Positions 21,538 to 34,575 of a DNA stretch of 64,000 bases are shown piece after piece; within the stretch, counting starts at the first letter, position 1; each line of letters begins with the position of its first letter. A program made the position numbers and the translations under genes. Location of the stretch: the NCBI RefSeq assembly GCF_020520425.1, contig NC_079491.1:7923143-7987142 (forward strand). The letters run 5' to 3'. Source of the DNA: Spinacia oleracea (lineage: Eukaryota; Streptophyta; Magnoliopsida; Caryophyllales; Amaranthaceae). A model generated the notes under the pieces. That model saw only the letters and a list, made by a program, of their open reading frames with translations. It was not told the DNA's origin and did not search any database.

Positions 21538-24500
21538 ATGGCGCAAGAAGGAAGTCCCCCATTTTTTGTGGCAGTTCACGTCGGCGCCGGATTCCATTCT
21601 CCTTCTAACGAAAAGCCTCTCAGATTCGCCATGAATCGCGCTTGCCTTGCCGCCGCCGCCATCCTACGCATGGTTTGTATTCTCCTCTTTCTCTCTCTTA
21701 ATTCGTCTTTCCTTGTTTCTTTCTAGCTTTTCCGATTGCCTAGATTTTGTCTTCTTATTTTTAACTTTTGAGTTCTAGAAAATAGATTAGAGATTATGCT
21801 TTTTTGTGAATTTATTAATCCCCAAAATAGAAAAAAATATTTAAAATTTGTTTCATTTCACATTGGGTACATTTTGATTCAAGTGTTCAAGTCTTATTTA
21901 ACCTTCTAATGTATGTATGAGGGGTTTGAGTTCTTTGTTTTTTCCAAGTAGAGGTTAATAGGGTCATAATGGGTTATTGAAAGTGCAATTTTATGAAATT
22001 ATGATGGAAAATGCTTTGCTTAGTGATAGTGACTTAGATATTTTAATTACTTTTGTTGTTATGGTAGTGCCATTAGAAATAATATTTCTTTGTTGAATTC
22101 AACTTAGGATTCGGGTGAATGTGTTGATGCAGTTGAAGAAGCGATTCGAGTTTTAGAGGTATGTTTTTTTACTTCTTGTCAATCTTATTTTGTGCGGTTT
22201 TGTAAAGCTTTGTTCTTCAGAGAAACAATGGACCTTATGCTGAGATCCTTCATTCATTCATCTTTATGTCATCATTTGAGATTGATTACCTATTTGATTT
22301 GCCTCCCAATACTGTATAGTTAGTCCCAAATTTTGTCTACATACCAAGTATTCAAGTATATGTTTCGGCACTTATAACGAAGTATGTAGCAATCCTATTT
22401 TCAGCATCCCCATCTACTTGGTGAACTAGTCTTTGTTTGAACTTATGGAGGAAAATCAATTGTTAATCAGTATGTTGTTGGTTTCTAAAGGATGATCCCA
22501 GCACAAATGCAGGCTGTGGTTCAAATTTGACAGAGGATGGGCATGTTGAATGTGATGCTAGCATTATGGATGGCGATTCTGGGGCATTTGCTGCTGTTGG
22601 AGCAGTTCCAGGTATCTAAAAGCTGAACTCAGCATTTCCAGGCTGTCCATTTTCGGTTATAGTTTTGCTGAGTTCGCAAATTACGGTTTATGATGTCATC
22701 TTTTTTAATTACTGATAGTCTGATACTTATTCTATAATCAATTTCATTATTCTGTAGATCAGGTGTTCGAAATCCCATCCAAGCCGCTGCTTGCCTAATC
22801 AAGGAACAAAAGATGGGACCTTCACTGCTAGGTCGAATGCCTCCAACGTAATGATTTTCCAGCCTCTAGTCTTATTCTATCTTTAGTGATTGTTTTGTTT
22901 GAGTGCCTGTCTGCCTATCTGCCTGATTTGGTTCAGCACTTGCTTTTGAATGAACTTTGGATATTTATATACAGATTTTTCTAATTTTCGAGAACCATAA
23001 AAATTAGTTTGAAGAAAACTAACCATTCAATACACTTAGGAACTGATCTCCAAAACGAACGAGGGGTAACCCCACCTGAAACCAACACATAATAACCAAT
23101 AAAACAAAAGAAGACTCTTTTGGGCATTGCTACTCAAGTGTAGATTATTCTAAAGACAGTAATTTAATTTTCAATCCCATGAATTCTTTTTAACCATGTC
23201 TAATACTCTAATTACCTATTGTAAGTCTTAACTACTCCGTACTCATTAATATCCCGAGTGGCTTCGTAGCATGGCTTTTAATGTTTGTTAGGGAGATAAG
23301 CCTTTCTTTTGGTGTTCATAGAAGGGCACTATGAACTTTTGGTAAAGCGGGGAGGATTTTACCAATTTCTTTTTAATATTTTCCGTCAAGTCTAAAAAGG
23401 GTCTAGTAGTCATGATTTATTCAAAGTGAGATTTTTCCGGGTTATTTAAGGTCTATTTCACATATAAAGTTGATGGTCAATCTAACTTGGTTTTGTGACA
23501 CATGTAGATCCTCCATTTATTACAGTACCAATAAGGCATCCACCTAGTTTTTATCATCATTTAGCTCTAAGCCTCCCAGAAAGGTCTTATTTTTTGATTA
23601 TAGCCTTCGTTAAAGTGGGATGATTAGCATTGAAGGTTCTGTTTTGTATATCATTCAAATTGAAAACATGAGCCTTGAGGTGATCGTGAAGGCTATTTCC
23701 GAACCCTGAAGACTTATATTTGCAACTCGAAGTACATGATTTTTCGTTTTGGTGTTAGATATATACTCTATTCTATTTGGCCCTAAGAAGCTTTCATTTG
23801 GTTTATGAACGTTTACCGTCCTGCATGACTTACCGCCTTAAAACATAATGAGTTGTGCCAGGTGTCAATGTGCCTTCTATAGTTCGAAGAGGCCATATGG
23901 AATATGGGTTCACTAAAGGAATAAGGGTACTTTGGGGCCTGGGAGTCTCCCTTTGATGTGCTTTTTATTTATGTAGCCTAGCTATATGTTACTAAGATGG
24001 AACACTACAAGCGGGGGTGAATTGTGCTAGGAACTTATAGCCAAAATAACTGTGGAATTCAAAAACTAAAAGCTATAAGGACACAAAGTGCAAGAGAGAT
24101 TTTCACGAAGAAACTCTCCGATACCCAACTAGAAAGAAAACCTCTACCCACTCAGGATTTGCTCTAAAGCTCTTCACTATAATAGGGCAACAACAACTCA
24201 ATTACAAACCTATTATAAACTCGGGCCTCACTTGAGTTCCTTTATGAACTAAGGAACTCAAGTTCCCAAGAATTGTCCCGTCAAACAACAGCCCCCTGCT
24301 TCTACTCTAAAGCTTTTCTCCACACTCAGACTCGGGCTTAACTCAAAGCATGTATTATAAGAGTTCACTCAAACCCTTACCCCAAACAACACTTCATTCA
24401 AAGTCTTTCTCTCAAAATGAAAACAAACGCTTGAAAATATAAACTCTAAGAAACAAGAACTTGTAAACTCTAAGAAATAAGAACTTGGAACTGTGAAGGA

Positions 24501-27500
24501 ACAAGTATGTGAAGCTGGCTCTATAACATGGTAGAAAAAATATTTAGCTAATGTAATTATTTTCCAGCGACACTTTCAAATGAATGAAACTCTTTGCTTT
24601 TATAGCCTTCCTAAATGTTTTATTCACTACTATGTGATTTTATCATTTTAGACACTACGTGTAATGCATCCTAGTTTCTTGGCATGACCCCCATGTTCCT
24701 AAAATCAACCCCACAAAATGTCCGAATTAAACGTGATTTATTCCATGACTTCATAGGATTCCCAGGTTAATAGGAACCTGACTAATTGGTTTACTTAGTT
24801 ATGTAAATAAAGCCATGACTACCTAGGATTCCCATTAATAGGATTCTAATAAACTAATTAATTTATTCTATATTAGTAGGATCTTAATTAACTAATTAAT
24901 TTATTCAATAATATAAATCTGATTTATCTTATTAACAATCCTAGACTAAGTCAATTACCTATTTATTAGGGACTAGTAAAACTTTTAATTAAATTATACT
25001 CTTAAATAAAACTAACCTAAATGCATGTCTACATCCTAAGCTAATTGATGAATAAATACTGACGTTTTGACTCTTAGATTTAAGATGCATACCAAGTTTC
25101 TAGATTGAGTTCCGCTGACACGAGGTCCAGTGGTCCACAACACTTTGTTCATGTTTCCTTACATTGAAGCCTAGAAAGTACATACATACGTTCAGACTTC
25201 TTCTCTTCGAGTTCTCTTTCTCCTGCTTCTATTCCGGAGTTCCTCTAGCTCGCCTGGAGTTTATCATCAACATCCGGTAAGCTCTATTTATGATGATATA
25301 AGCACAATATTTCATTAATGATCCTTGCACACATACAACTTAAAAACCATGTTAGTTGATTATTTAGTTTGTCATCATCAAAACCATATTGGCTCAACAT
25401 GTATCCTTTGCCAACTGTTTCAGCAACAAGGTTGGAACCTGTAGCAGTGTACACATTACTTCTCTCTTGGCCTGCGTTGTCCATAAAATTTTCAATTATC
25501 AAGGGTCTTCAAGAGAAGAAAAGCAAGAAATTCAATAAGGGCATCGTATGGAGTTCAAGGAGGAACCAAAAAAAAAGCAGAAAATAAGTCTCCATGCATT
25601 ATGTTTAGTGTGTATAGGTGTCTATGGGGTTTACATTGTACCTTATGTGCGCTGGAGTATCTCATTTCAGTTGTTTTTTAAATGTATATAATTTGGTTTT
25701 TTTTGCAGCTTCTTAGTTGGTGAAGGTGCTCATAAGTGGGCCAAATCGAAGGGCATTAGTTGTGCTGATACAATAGCAGAGGCTGAAAAGGTTCTTCTAA
25801 CACCATCTAGATTTAGGTCTTATATATTTAGTGAAGATTGTAAATTTTGCATGTGGGAGTTTCTATTTTCGGATGGGTGGGTGTGCTCATTTTTTTAGTC
25901 TATATTTTTCTTAGCCTTCACTTTTCTTTTTATGGAAATAGTGGTTAGTGACTGAAAGAACCAAATCTCAATGGTGCAAATATAAAGCAATGCTTGATGC
26001 TGCTAAGATGCGATTAGGAGGTTTTGACATGCGTCCTTGTAGCAGAAGAGTTCAGAAAAATGAGCAATTGTATGGTAAGTCTTTTGCAGGTACATTAGTA
26101 TTGGTTCTGTATGTTATATAGACCCAGGAATGGGTGTTGGATAATGGTATATATCCAAATGTCAAACACACAAAAGCTAAAAGAACCTAGGATGCTCGGA
26201 CTCGGCTCACCACCCCTCCGTACCGGTGTCGACACGACGCGACCCGGGTGCGGACACGGAATCCGGATCGGACCCGCCGGAGAGAAAGTGGACTCGGCAA
26301 CTCGCTAACCCTAGATCTAAAATTGAAGGAAGAAAACAACAAATCAAGAGCCGAAACCTTAGGGCTTTTGTTCGGCCAAAAAATCCGAGTAGATTGAAAC
26401 CAGCGACTTGTTCGTTTTCTTCTCCGGCGAAGGGTGGCTGTCTTCACCTTCTCTTCGACCTTTTAAAAAAAAAATGGACATTGTGCTGGTTCTGGTTCTG
26501 GTTTTCTATTTTTATTTTTTTATGTGGGGTTGGGTAATGGAAGAAAGTCACGTGATTTCCATCTCTCATTTTATTCATTACTGATTCTTCTACCTCTTTT
26601 TCTGTTTTTTAACTTTATTGGTGGGGTATTCTTGACTCTTGAGTCCTTTTATTATGCCTCTTTTTCTGTTTTTTACTTTATTTAATATCAGCAATAAAGT
26701 ATGGTATATTTATCCAACCAAGGAGTTTGACTTCTCACCTACTTCTCCATAATACTGAAATTATGTATATTTAAAAAAAAAAAAAAACCAGTACTTTAAA
26801 AAAAAAAATCTGCAAATAAAAATAAAAAATCTTTATTTTTTTTTGCATTGCCGTGTCCCCGAGTCCAAATACCAGTTTTGGACCCTTTCGAAACGTGTCC
26901 CCGAGTACTTGATTTTTGAGTTTCTCATGTCCGACACTCGGATCCCTTACCCGAGTCCGACACCCGTACCCGAGTCCGAGCATCCTAGAAAAGAACTAGA
27001 CACAAGGAGTTATCCTAAAAGTAAACCCTGAATGAGGACACATCATTTGTGAAGCATATTCAGAATTCAAAAGACCTTTTTCATTTGCCTTTTACATTGC
27101 AAATATATAATGGACTAAATCAAAGTCGCTCTCAAAATCTCTTCGCTTCCTTTCCATGAAGTAGAAGATGGTCATCCCGTTATCGCTTATGAGTCAATTG
27201 GAAACAGTCTCTCTGCAAGTGCAGGGGTAAGGTTGTGTAAGTCCGACCCTCCCCTTCCGCCCCTACCCAGCTTGTTGCGGAAGCCTCTTTGAAGGCACTG
27301 GGGTAACGATAATCAAACTAATGTTGACTTGTTTGCTAATTTGTGTTACTATATTTATCTCAAGCTCATTAATGAGTATCGCCATGTTTTCCGTGATAAT
27401 AGAGGTGTTTAGGTGAAAACCAAATATTACCTTCATAACCTTGCTGGAATGTTGAGTGTCCAACAGGGGTACAAGGTACCTCAGAAAAATGAGGAGTTGA

Positions 27501-30326
27501 AGTAAATCAAGCAAAACATTTAGATCTCACGGCAAGGATGATGCTAGATGGAAGGAGAAGTCACATGTTAGAGTGTTGTTTATCCACATCAACTTAAGAA
27601 TACAATTAAGGCCTGTGTTACTTGAATCCTTCATTCTCTGCCAAACCTCCACACTCTGACATTTGTATGAATTCTTGACACTTCATTTTGAACCAAAACA
27701 CTGGAGTTTTCATAAAATAGCTGAATCTAACACTTGGATATGTACTTATGTCTGACACAAATATTTCAGATTAACATAGACCACATAATTTCCGGCAAAC
27801 TAGTTAATTATTCACAAAGTTGTCTCCTGTCAATTTCTGGCACCTTTTATTTTTCATTTTCTTGTGAAAAGGTGAATAAATGCCCTAAATGGAAATGTTG
27901 TATGTTGAATGCATGTATTTTTTTTGCTTACATGTTTGATCGAGTATCAAGCCTTCTACCAAGATTGCTATTGTTTTGTGCTCTAGATGACGATACTTTG
28001 GAAGAGTTGAAGGATGTTGAATCCTCTACATTGGGGGTGAGAGAAAATGACTGCATTGTGGATACAATTGGAGTCATTTGTATTGATCGTGCTGGACGTG
28101 TTGCCTCTGGAGCCTCTAGTGGGGGTATTGCAATGAAGGTATTGTGTGTGTTATAGTTTTATTATCTTTCTATTTTGGTATGACCTAAAATGTTTCCTAC
28201 TTCTAAAAAACATATCAAATATTGTAAAACTTTTAACACATTATGTACACTGTTTTTAGTCTTATACATTTAATGGGAATCATGTATTAATATATCTGTA
28301 AAATCCGAAATATATAGGACAAGGCAAACTCATTTATTTATTGGGATATTAAGTTGGATTTCCTGTAAAATTTCTAGGACATAGGGAATGTATATTGCTT
28401 GTTAAAGTATTCTATCTAGGTAGCATTTGTTTTAGACGTGTGCTTCAGTGAGTTTTTAATGTTATAATTTTATGTTTTGTAGACCTTTCTGCTATGCATT
28501 GCGAGAACTCTCTTTTTTACTTGCTTACTTCAAGCAATGAAAAAGCATTGGGATTTCCATCTATTTTTTCTTCATAAATGGAATGTAATTATATTTTTAA
28601 TTTAATGATTCATATTGAAGTCTTTCTTCTTAATAGGTAAGTGGACGAGTAGGATTAGCAGGGATGTATGGTTCAGGTTGTTGGGCATCCTCGAAAAGTC
28701 CCTTTGGAGCTCCTTTTCTTGTAGGTTGTTGCACTACTGGCGCAGGAGAGTATTTGATGAGAGCTTTTGCCGCCAGAGAGTGTTGCACGTCATTGTCGAT
28801 GTACTATATCTTGAACTTTTTCATCCATAGCTAGAATATCGATAACCTAACAATTTTATTTTACATATTCTGTTTTCTAGTAGAATTTCTCTTGCTTTCA
28901 CGTTACACCTAATGCGGCTAGGTGCTTAGTAATAGATCAAATTCAAGAGGTTAAATGTTGGTCTTCTTCTGTCATTGTTTCAAGTAGCTAGCGCCTAGCA
29001 TTGCTCCATGAAGACCAGATGGGGCTTTGTGTGTGCTATTCTAGTCTGTTCTGACCTTTCGTCCCAATAGCTTCTTTTTCACGCTATGTGGACAACTTTG
29101 TATTAGCCCTGAATGGAAGTTCTTGCATGTGAAAATAATCCTTCAAAGTTGTTCCACACTTTGATTGCTATGACTGCCAGTTTAAGTGACAGGACATATC
29201 TCACCCCGTATTAGCTGTATTGGAGACTCTATGTGTTGCTTTACCTCATAGACATTCCTTATTATAAAAGAAGTTACATCTTGATCCATGATCCTAGTTA
29301 AACATGGCATCAAACTTCCGCGAATTTTGGTAATTTGATTGTATATGGCTATATGTTCCTTAAAACTTCAGTTCTTTCTTCTAAATAACAGATAGGACTT
29401 TCAATGTCCTCTTACATTTCTTCCTGTTTACTTTATGAGGCTTCTCTGTAGCCTTGGGTCAATTCCTTAATTGATGATTGAAGTGGTGCCTCTTTTAACA
29501 GATCACAGGCAGGTCCAACTTCAGCTTGTATCAAAATTCTCCGCTTGGTAGTTCAGGCCGGTAGACAACAGGGAGCCGACGGCAGTGCTGGGATCCTTCT
29601 TGTTCAAGCTGATGCTCCCTTGGTGGTAACTACCTCAACCAAAGGCCAGATCTTTCCCTTCTGGAACCTGTTTTTGTTTCGTGGTTATTTCCTCATAAAC
29701 TCTTTTATGTCTTTATACCTTTTCACATGCTCCAGGGTCCTAATAATATACCAGAGCTGAAAGCGGTGGAGATTGCAGCTGTATATTCATCGCAATCGTT
29801 TGGGATAGGATATTATGCCAGCTCCATGGAAAAACCCAAGGTGCAAATTTCCTTCTATTTTCATTGCCAGTTGTTGAACTTATTGCCATGTGCAGGATTT
29901 GGATTTGGGTAATTGGGTTGGCTATTTACCTACTTGTTTCCTACCTTTGGCCTGATGGATGATTGTGCAACAGTGCCAGAACGGTTGCAGATGATAGTAG
30001 ATGGATCATCTATTTGACTGCAATATTCTGCATATGAACCGTTCTGATACTAATCTTTGCCCTGTAATCTACATAGTGAAGCAGTTAGTTGCTGTTTAGT
30101 TTATTTCAAGAAGTAAAAATGATTGGCAGGTTCATTTTGTTTTATTTATAGTTATTTTATTCTAAAATACAGAGTAAATCTCAGCTAAATGCTGGTTCAT
30201 TATTTGGCAAAGTTCACTTCATATGTTTGCTTCTTGCAGGCTTCAATTATACGGAACAAGAAACTAAAGAGCACGACAGGGATAGACCACTTTGAAGCCA
30301 GAATCAGTTTAACAATTGGAAGCTAG
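21538..30326 (+). CDS. Threonine aspartase 1 (Taspase 1)
   Basis: An Ntn-hydrolase protease of the asparaginase-2 family that cuts itself to expose a catalytic Thr and cleaves after Asp in nuclear proteins. Exons read by frame and splice sites: 21538-21672, 22108-22158, 22491-22611, 22763-22847, 25709-25790, 25942-26074, 27987-28138, 28637-28800, 29502-29625, 29736-29840, 30240-30326. They total 412 codons plus stop, close to my memory of the Arabidopsis protein (about 408). Residues 10-20 show [10 protein letters not shown], typical of the family start. The autocleavage site is CIVDTIG, with Thr229 as nucleophile, followed by the Gly-rich [10 protein letters not shown] second glycine-rich motif ([11 protein letters not shown]) is in exon 8. 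Intron 4 (2.9 kb) and intron 6 (1.9 kb) hold transposon sequences. All phases agree. Confidence 0.95.
23985..25265. mobile_element. Probable unclassified repeat in Taspase intron 4
   Basis: The stretch begins near GGAACACTACAAGCGGGGGTGAATTG and ends near CATCAACATCCGG. It differs in composition from the rest of the intron and looks like an interspersed element or solo repeat. I could not find target duplications or a coding domain, so the class and exact limits are unknown. Confidence 0.3.
26187..26988. mobile_element. 802-bp non-autonomous hAT-type element in Taspase intron 6
   Basis: It has perfect 19-bp terminal inverted repeats, CTAGGATGCTCGGACTCGG at 26187-26205 and its complement at 26970-26988. 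They are flanked by identical 8-bp target duplications AAAAGAAC (26179-26186 and 26989-26996). An 8-bp duplication and GC-rich subterminal CGGACAC/CCGAGTCC words fit the hAT superfamily. There is no transposase frame, so it would need a partner for mobility. The perfect ends suggest a fairly recent insertion. Confidence 0.88.
27108..27312 (+). mobile_element. SINE-like element, copy 1 (Taspase intron 6)
   Basis: About 205 bp. It shares most of its length with 53718-53950: ATGGACTAAATC near the start, CCATGAAGTAGAAGATGGTC in the middle, then GGGGTAAGGTTGTGTAAGTCCGACC, which resembles the RNA polymerase III box B region of TS-type plant SINEs. It ends with GCCTCTTTGAAGGCACTGGGGTAA and a GATAAT tail. 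Target duplications were not identified. The assignment is by resemblance. Confidence 0.6.
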
Positions 30327-30990
30327 AAAATTTTCAGGTCCCTTTGTCTGGGACAACCAATTTTTATTTATATTTATATTTATTTTATGAAATAGAGTAT
30401 CCTAGCGTGAGTCTGGAAAATTGTATGTATCTAATGCAAATTGTATCCTTGTCGATCAATTATACAAGCATTCAACCATTATATGATGCCATTGCATCCA
30501 ACAATTATTGCAGTTTTCATTGCAAACAGGATTTCATGTCGATTATACAATGTCCCTGCCATTAGAAGTTGCTTAGTAATATATGATGCTCTCTCAATGT
30601 ATGGAGGAAATCTAATGGAGTATGTTGTTTACCAATAAGACAATAAAGTCATAGACATATCAGAAGAGACATTAGACCAAAACATCCAATAATTTTCATA
30701 CAGATTACAGAGACTTCTGAGCTAAAATCATCTTCTCTTTTACAACAAACTGGCTTGTATCAGGCAAATGTCAATAATAAAGAAAACAACAGGCAATTCC
30801 GACAGGAGCCCCAACTTCTTCATGGAATCTGGGAGCAATATGTTCTTTATATTGGATATTGTTGTTGTGACTTTTCCCCACAAATTTTGGGGGGAAACAA
30901 AAATAAGTTGTAGCAAACTCATGGGCTGATGAGTGTGATACCATGTAAATTGTTTTCTACCTTCCTAATCTGAAACTATCAACTGCATTA

Positions 30991-33900
30991 TCAGTTGAAA
31001 TTGTGCATCCTTTTTGCTGAACTGAGAGTATTTGAAAGAAGCATTGCAATGGTCATTGGACCAACACCTCCAGGAACAGGGGTAACAGCAGAAGCAACCT
31101 TGACAACCTCTTCATAGCAAACATCTCCAACTAACCGATATCCCCGAGGGCTTTCTGGATCCTGTTTTACAAGTGAATCTTAGCAAAAATGTTTGACATG
31201 AGAAAACACAAATTAAAATATATTGGATCTTAAAATGACAACTAAATGTCAAAAGTGCTGTTGGTATCAGTTTTATCCCTCTGTTCTGAAACAAATACTG
31301 CGTATACATATTTTTTTGAGTTTTCTAAGTTCCAAAGTCCAAACTAAACCTTTCAATTTTTTTCAAAAAGGCTAAACAGGACTTATTCTGCATTAAGAGT
31401 GTTATTGGCGACACTTCCGAATTTTCGATTAATTTTTGTAGTGCTAAAATGTAATGTTAACTATCCATATTTTATTGTTTAAAGATCATAATGGAGGTAC
31501 ATGGATTTCGTGGATGTGCATATATATGCTGCCAATATTTCCATTCTATTAATAGGAAATCTAAAGAAGATAGGATATTATAACATGTCAGACAATAAGT
31601 TATTTGAACATGAAAGAAAGTAGTTGAGCACATGAGAAGCTCTAGGTTTACCTCAACTGGATTGATCCCAACATCGATGATAACAGCACCAGGCTTAATC
31701 CAGCTACCCCTAACCATGTTTGCTTGTCCTACAGCAGAAATGATAATATCTGCTTCTTTTATTATATCCTCGGGATTGTTTGTTCTAGAATGAACAATAG
31801 TAACAGTAGCATCTTCCCTCTGCAAACATAAGTGTTTGTTCATATAACGTGTTGGAGTGCAAGTATCCATAAAAACAAGAAAGGAAAGTTCAATATAGAC
31901 ATGGATTTCCTGCATACAGGAAGAACATGAACGAACATAAAGAACTTACTTGTAGCAAAAGAGCAGCCGGCATCCCAACTATATTACTACGGCCAATCAC
32001 AACTGCCTTTTTCCCTTTTATTTGAATTCCATATCTATGCAATAGCTCTATGCACCCTTTGGGTGTACATGGTACAAACAAGGGTTCTCTACCCCGCATT
32101 GCAAGACGACCAATATTCAGAGGGTGAAATCCATCAACATCCTTTTCTATTCCAACAGCATTCAAAATTTTCTCCTCATTCATATGCTACAAAACCCATT
32201 AAGGAAAGCAAGAATTTTATCAGCATATCAATCAAAAAATAATTTGTTCGAAAAAGTGACAAGGAGTCCGCAGAATACAGGAAATAAATGTTAGAGAAAT
32301 TAGACAGTCGCCAACATGTATCTCATATCTAGGCTTTGTTTTGTTTGGCGAAAAATGTTTTCAGTGAAAAATGATATTCCATTGAAAACATTTCCAAGGA
32401 AAAACAAAAGTCCAAACTAGTTTCCTTTATTTGGTTCCTTATAAAAAAAAATTCATAGAAAAAGGAAAATGTGGTGAAGATTGTTGGGAAGAAGGAAGAG
32501 GGAGGTAAGTTGGAAAAGTAGAAAGGTGGTTTCCCTTCCTCATAATGGAAATGGGTTTTCCACCTTTGAGGGAGTTATGGAAAGTTGTTTTTCACCCCTT
32601 GCCAAACCAGACAATGTAAAATGATTGAAAGTGGGAAATTGCTTTCCATGAAAACGTTTACACCAAACCAAACACTCCTCTAGTGTGGTGTACACTACAT
32701 TTCAGGCAACATCCCATAAAAGTAAATGTTGTTTAAAAGAAAGTTGTCAACTATTCTGTCAAGAGGACAATTCCTATTGAAAATTATCCAGGAAAATACA
32801 GGTAAACACGACAGTAAAGAACCAATTTCTGACAGATACCTTAACCAGCACCTTTCTGGAGTTTTGGTATATGTATCACAGACTACAAACACGCTACTTT
32901 ACAAGAGTCAGCATAGAACACATAATAGTACTGACCTAATAAAACAATCATCTTTGAATCTCTCCCCAGAGTAAATAATAGCAGAATAAGTTTCAGTCTC
33001 AAGATATAACCACAACTTATACACAAGATGAACCAATGCATACCTTAGGAAGAGGTAACTGAACAAGTATTCCATGAACTGAAGGATCCTCATTGAACCT
33101 AGTTATAGAGTTGAGCACTTCCTGTTCTGTTGTATCTCCTGGCAAATTTACTTCGAAAGAATTAATCCCCACTGCATCACAAGCTTTCTTCTTATTACGA
33201 ACATAAGTTGCAGAGTCCTTTCTATCCCCAACAAGGATCACAGCCAACCCCGGAACAATACCAGTAGCTTCTCTCATTCTCGCTATTTCAACAGCTATCT
33301 CCTCCCTTATTTGCTTCGCCACCGACTTACCATCAATCACTATTGCAGAACTCTCGGTTGCCATTTTAGCTGTAACAGAAACTTGCAAAGAGTCATTCCA
33401 TGTTTTCTTTAATGAGTACCTAAACTACAGCATTTCAACTGCCATAATCATGAAACACGGACGGAATTCTTAGTTAATTCAAATGTCATCGTGAACTCTT
33501 AGAAGGAACCTAGACATCAGAGCTCCAATTTTACAACAACATCAACACAATTTCTCAACAATTTGAGTTAAATCCACAGTAAACCCACCAATTTCCACAA
33601 GCCCAAATCAAATTCAACAGAAAAAAAAATTAATACAGAAAAATGCAAAAAAAAATTCAGTTAGCCTTGGAGGTGTTCGATAAAATGCGCCAATGAATTT
33701 CCAAAAAAAAATACAGAAAAAAGTATACAGAAAAGAACGAAAACCCAGATACTAAATTGGCACAAACAAAACAATAAAGAGAAAAGGGATGATCTTAATT
33801 GCATCAATTAACGAATTTTCTTGACAAAAGAAGGATTAATACCTGAAACAAAAGTTGAGGAAACATGAGCTTGAAAGGAGGAGAGAGAAGGTAAGAAAGA

Positions 33901-34038
33901 CCTTGAGGAGGTAAGAGGTAAAAAAACCCGAAGAGAGAAAGAGAGAACGCTGCAGCTACGGTGGAGTTTGTGGCAGCGGAGTGGAAGAAGACGAGCAGTC
34001 GTGGAGGATGAACAGTCAGAGAAAATCATGGAAGCCAT
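30991..34038 (-). CDS. folD: Methylenetetrahydrofolate dehydrogenase/cyclohydrolase, plastid type
   Basis: A bifunctional enzyme of one-carbon metabolism that interconverts 5,10-methylene-, 5,10-methenyl- and 10-formyl-tetrahydrofolate using NADP. Exons on the minus strand: 34038-33843, 33369-33044, 32186-31950, 31819-31652, 31161-30991. They give 365 codons plus stop, with consistent phases. Residues 1-65 are Ser/Arg/Leu-rich and nearly acid-free, as in a chloroplast transit peptide. The body shows YVRNK (Tyr121 and Lys125, catalytic), [11 protein letters not shown], the NADP-site motif [11 protein letters not shown], and [10 protein letters not shown] near the C-terminus. A second in-frame ATG at residue 68 (exon 2) could start a shorter, cytosolic form. 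It converges with Taspase 1, with 664 bp between the two stop codons. Confidence 0.95.
32329..32683. mobile_element. Possible MITE in FolD intron 2
   Basis: About 355 bp of GGAAAA-rich sequence bounded by loosely inverted ends. The left is CTAGGCTTTGTTTTGTTTGG. The right, complemented, starts CTAGAGGAGTGTTTGG. The TTGTTTGG motif near both ends is common in plant hAT and Harbinger MITEs. No target duplication is clear. Confidence 0.4.
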
Positions 34039-34138
34039 TTTTTTTCCTGGGGTTGCTTGAGAATATGACTTGTGTCGTCTTAATATGTCGTTAGATGACT
34101 ATGAGGGTGGCAAAGGGGAGGGTTTCTAAACGTGACAT

Positions 34139-34338
34139 GGACACAAGTGATCCAAATACAATCATCTTGAGTACCAATACATAATATGTCAGTACCAAAA
34201 TATAAAATTGTTTAGAAATACCAGCAATATAAGTCATATGTGTTATTATTGGTATTCACATAATTTGTATTGGTACATGGTACTAACATATTCTGTATTG
34301 GTACTCCAAATTCTGTATTGGTACAAGTCACTTGTGAC
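34139..34338. mobile_element. MITE of an ACACAAGTG family, copy 1
   Basis: About 200 bp with short inverted ends (ACACAAGTG at 34141-34149, CACTTGTGA at 34329-34337). The interior is full of GTACCAATA/TATTGGTAC words. It is clearly related to 37284-37452, which lies in the opposite orientation. Confidence 0.6.
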
Positions 34339-34489
34339 AAAGACTTCCTCTGGCAAAGGGTTTATTTAGGGCTTTAAAGTGACTTTTTTTTAAAAAGTTT
34401 CTATTGGAATTACAAGAATCTTCGTGAAGTACAAACAATGCCGAACAGAGCACCAAGTCATGGTCAAGATGGATTGCAAGCTGCAACTT

Positions 34490-34575
34490 GCAAGTAACTC
34501 GAACTCGAACTCGAACTTGAACTCAGACTTGAATTCGAACTCAGACTCAAAATTGAGTTCGAACCCAGACTCAAA
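34490..34575. repeat. Degenerate AACTCG hexanucleotide repeat
   Basis: Runs of AACTCG/AACTTG/AACTCAGACTTG words over about 85 bp. Low-complexity sequence between FolD and the next gene. Confidence 0.75.

Noticed and set aside
25284-25587. Overlapping 72-codon frames in Taspase intron 4
   Set aside because: They look slightly protein-like on both strands, but no family, start or splice context supports them. They lie in the large intron between confirmed exons.
26187-26537. Coding frames inside the 802-bp hAT-type element
   Set aside because: They come from GC-rich subterminal repeats and show no transposase or other domain.
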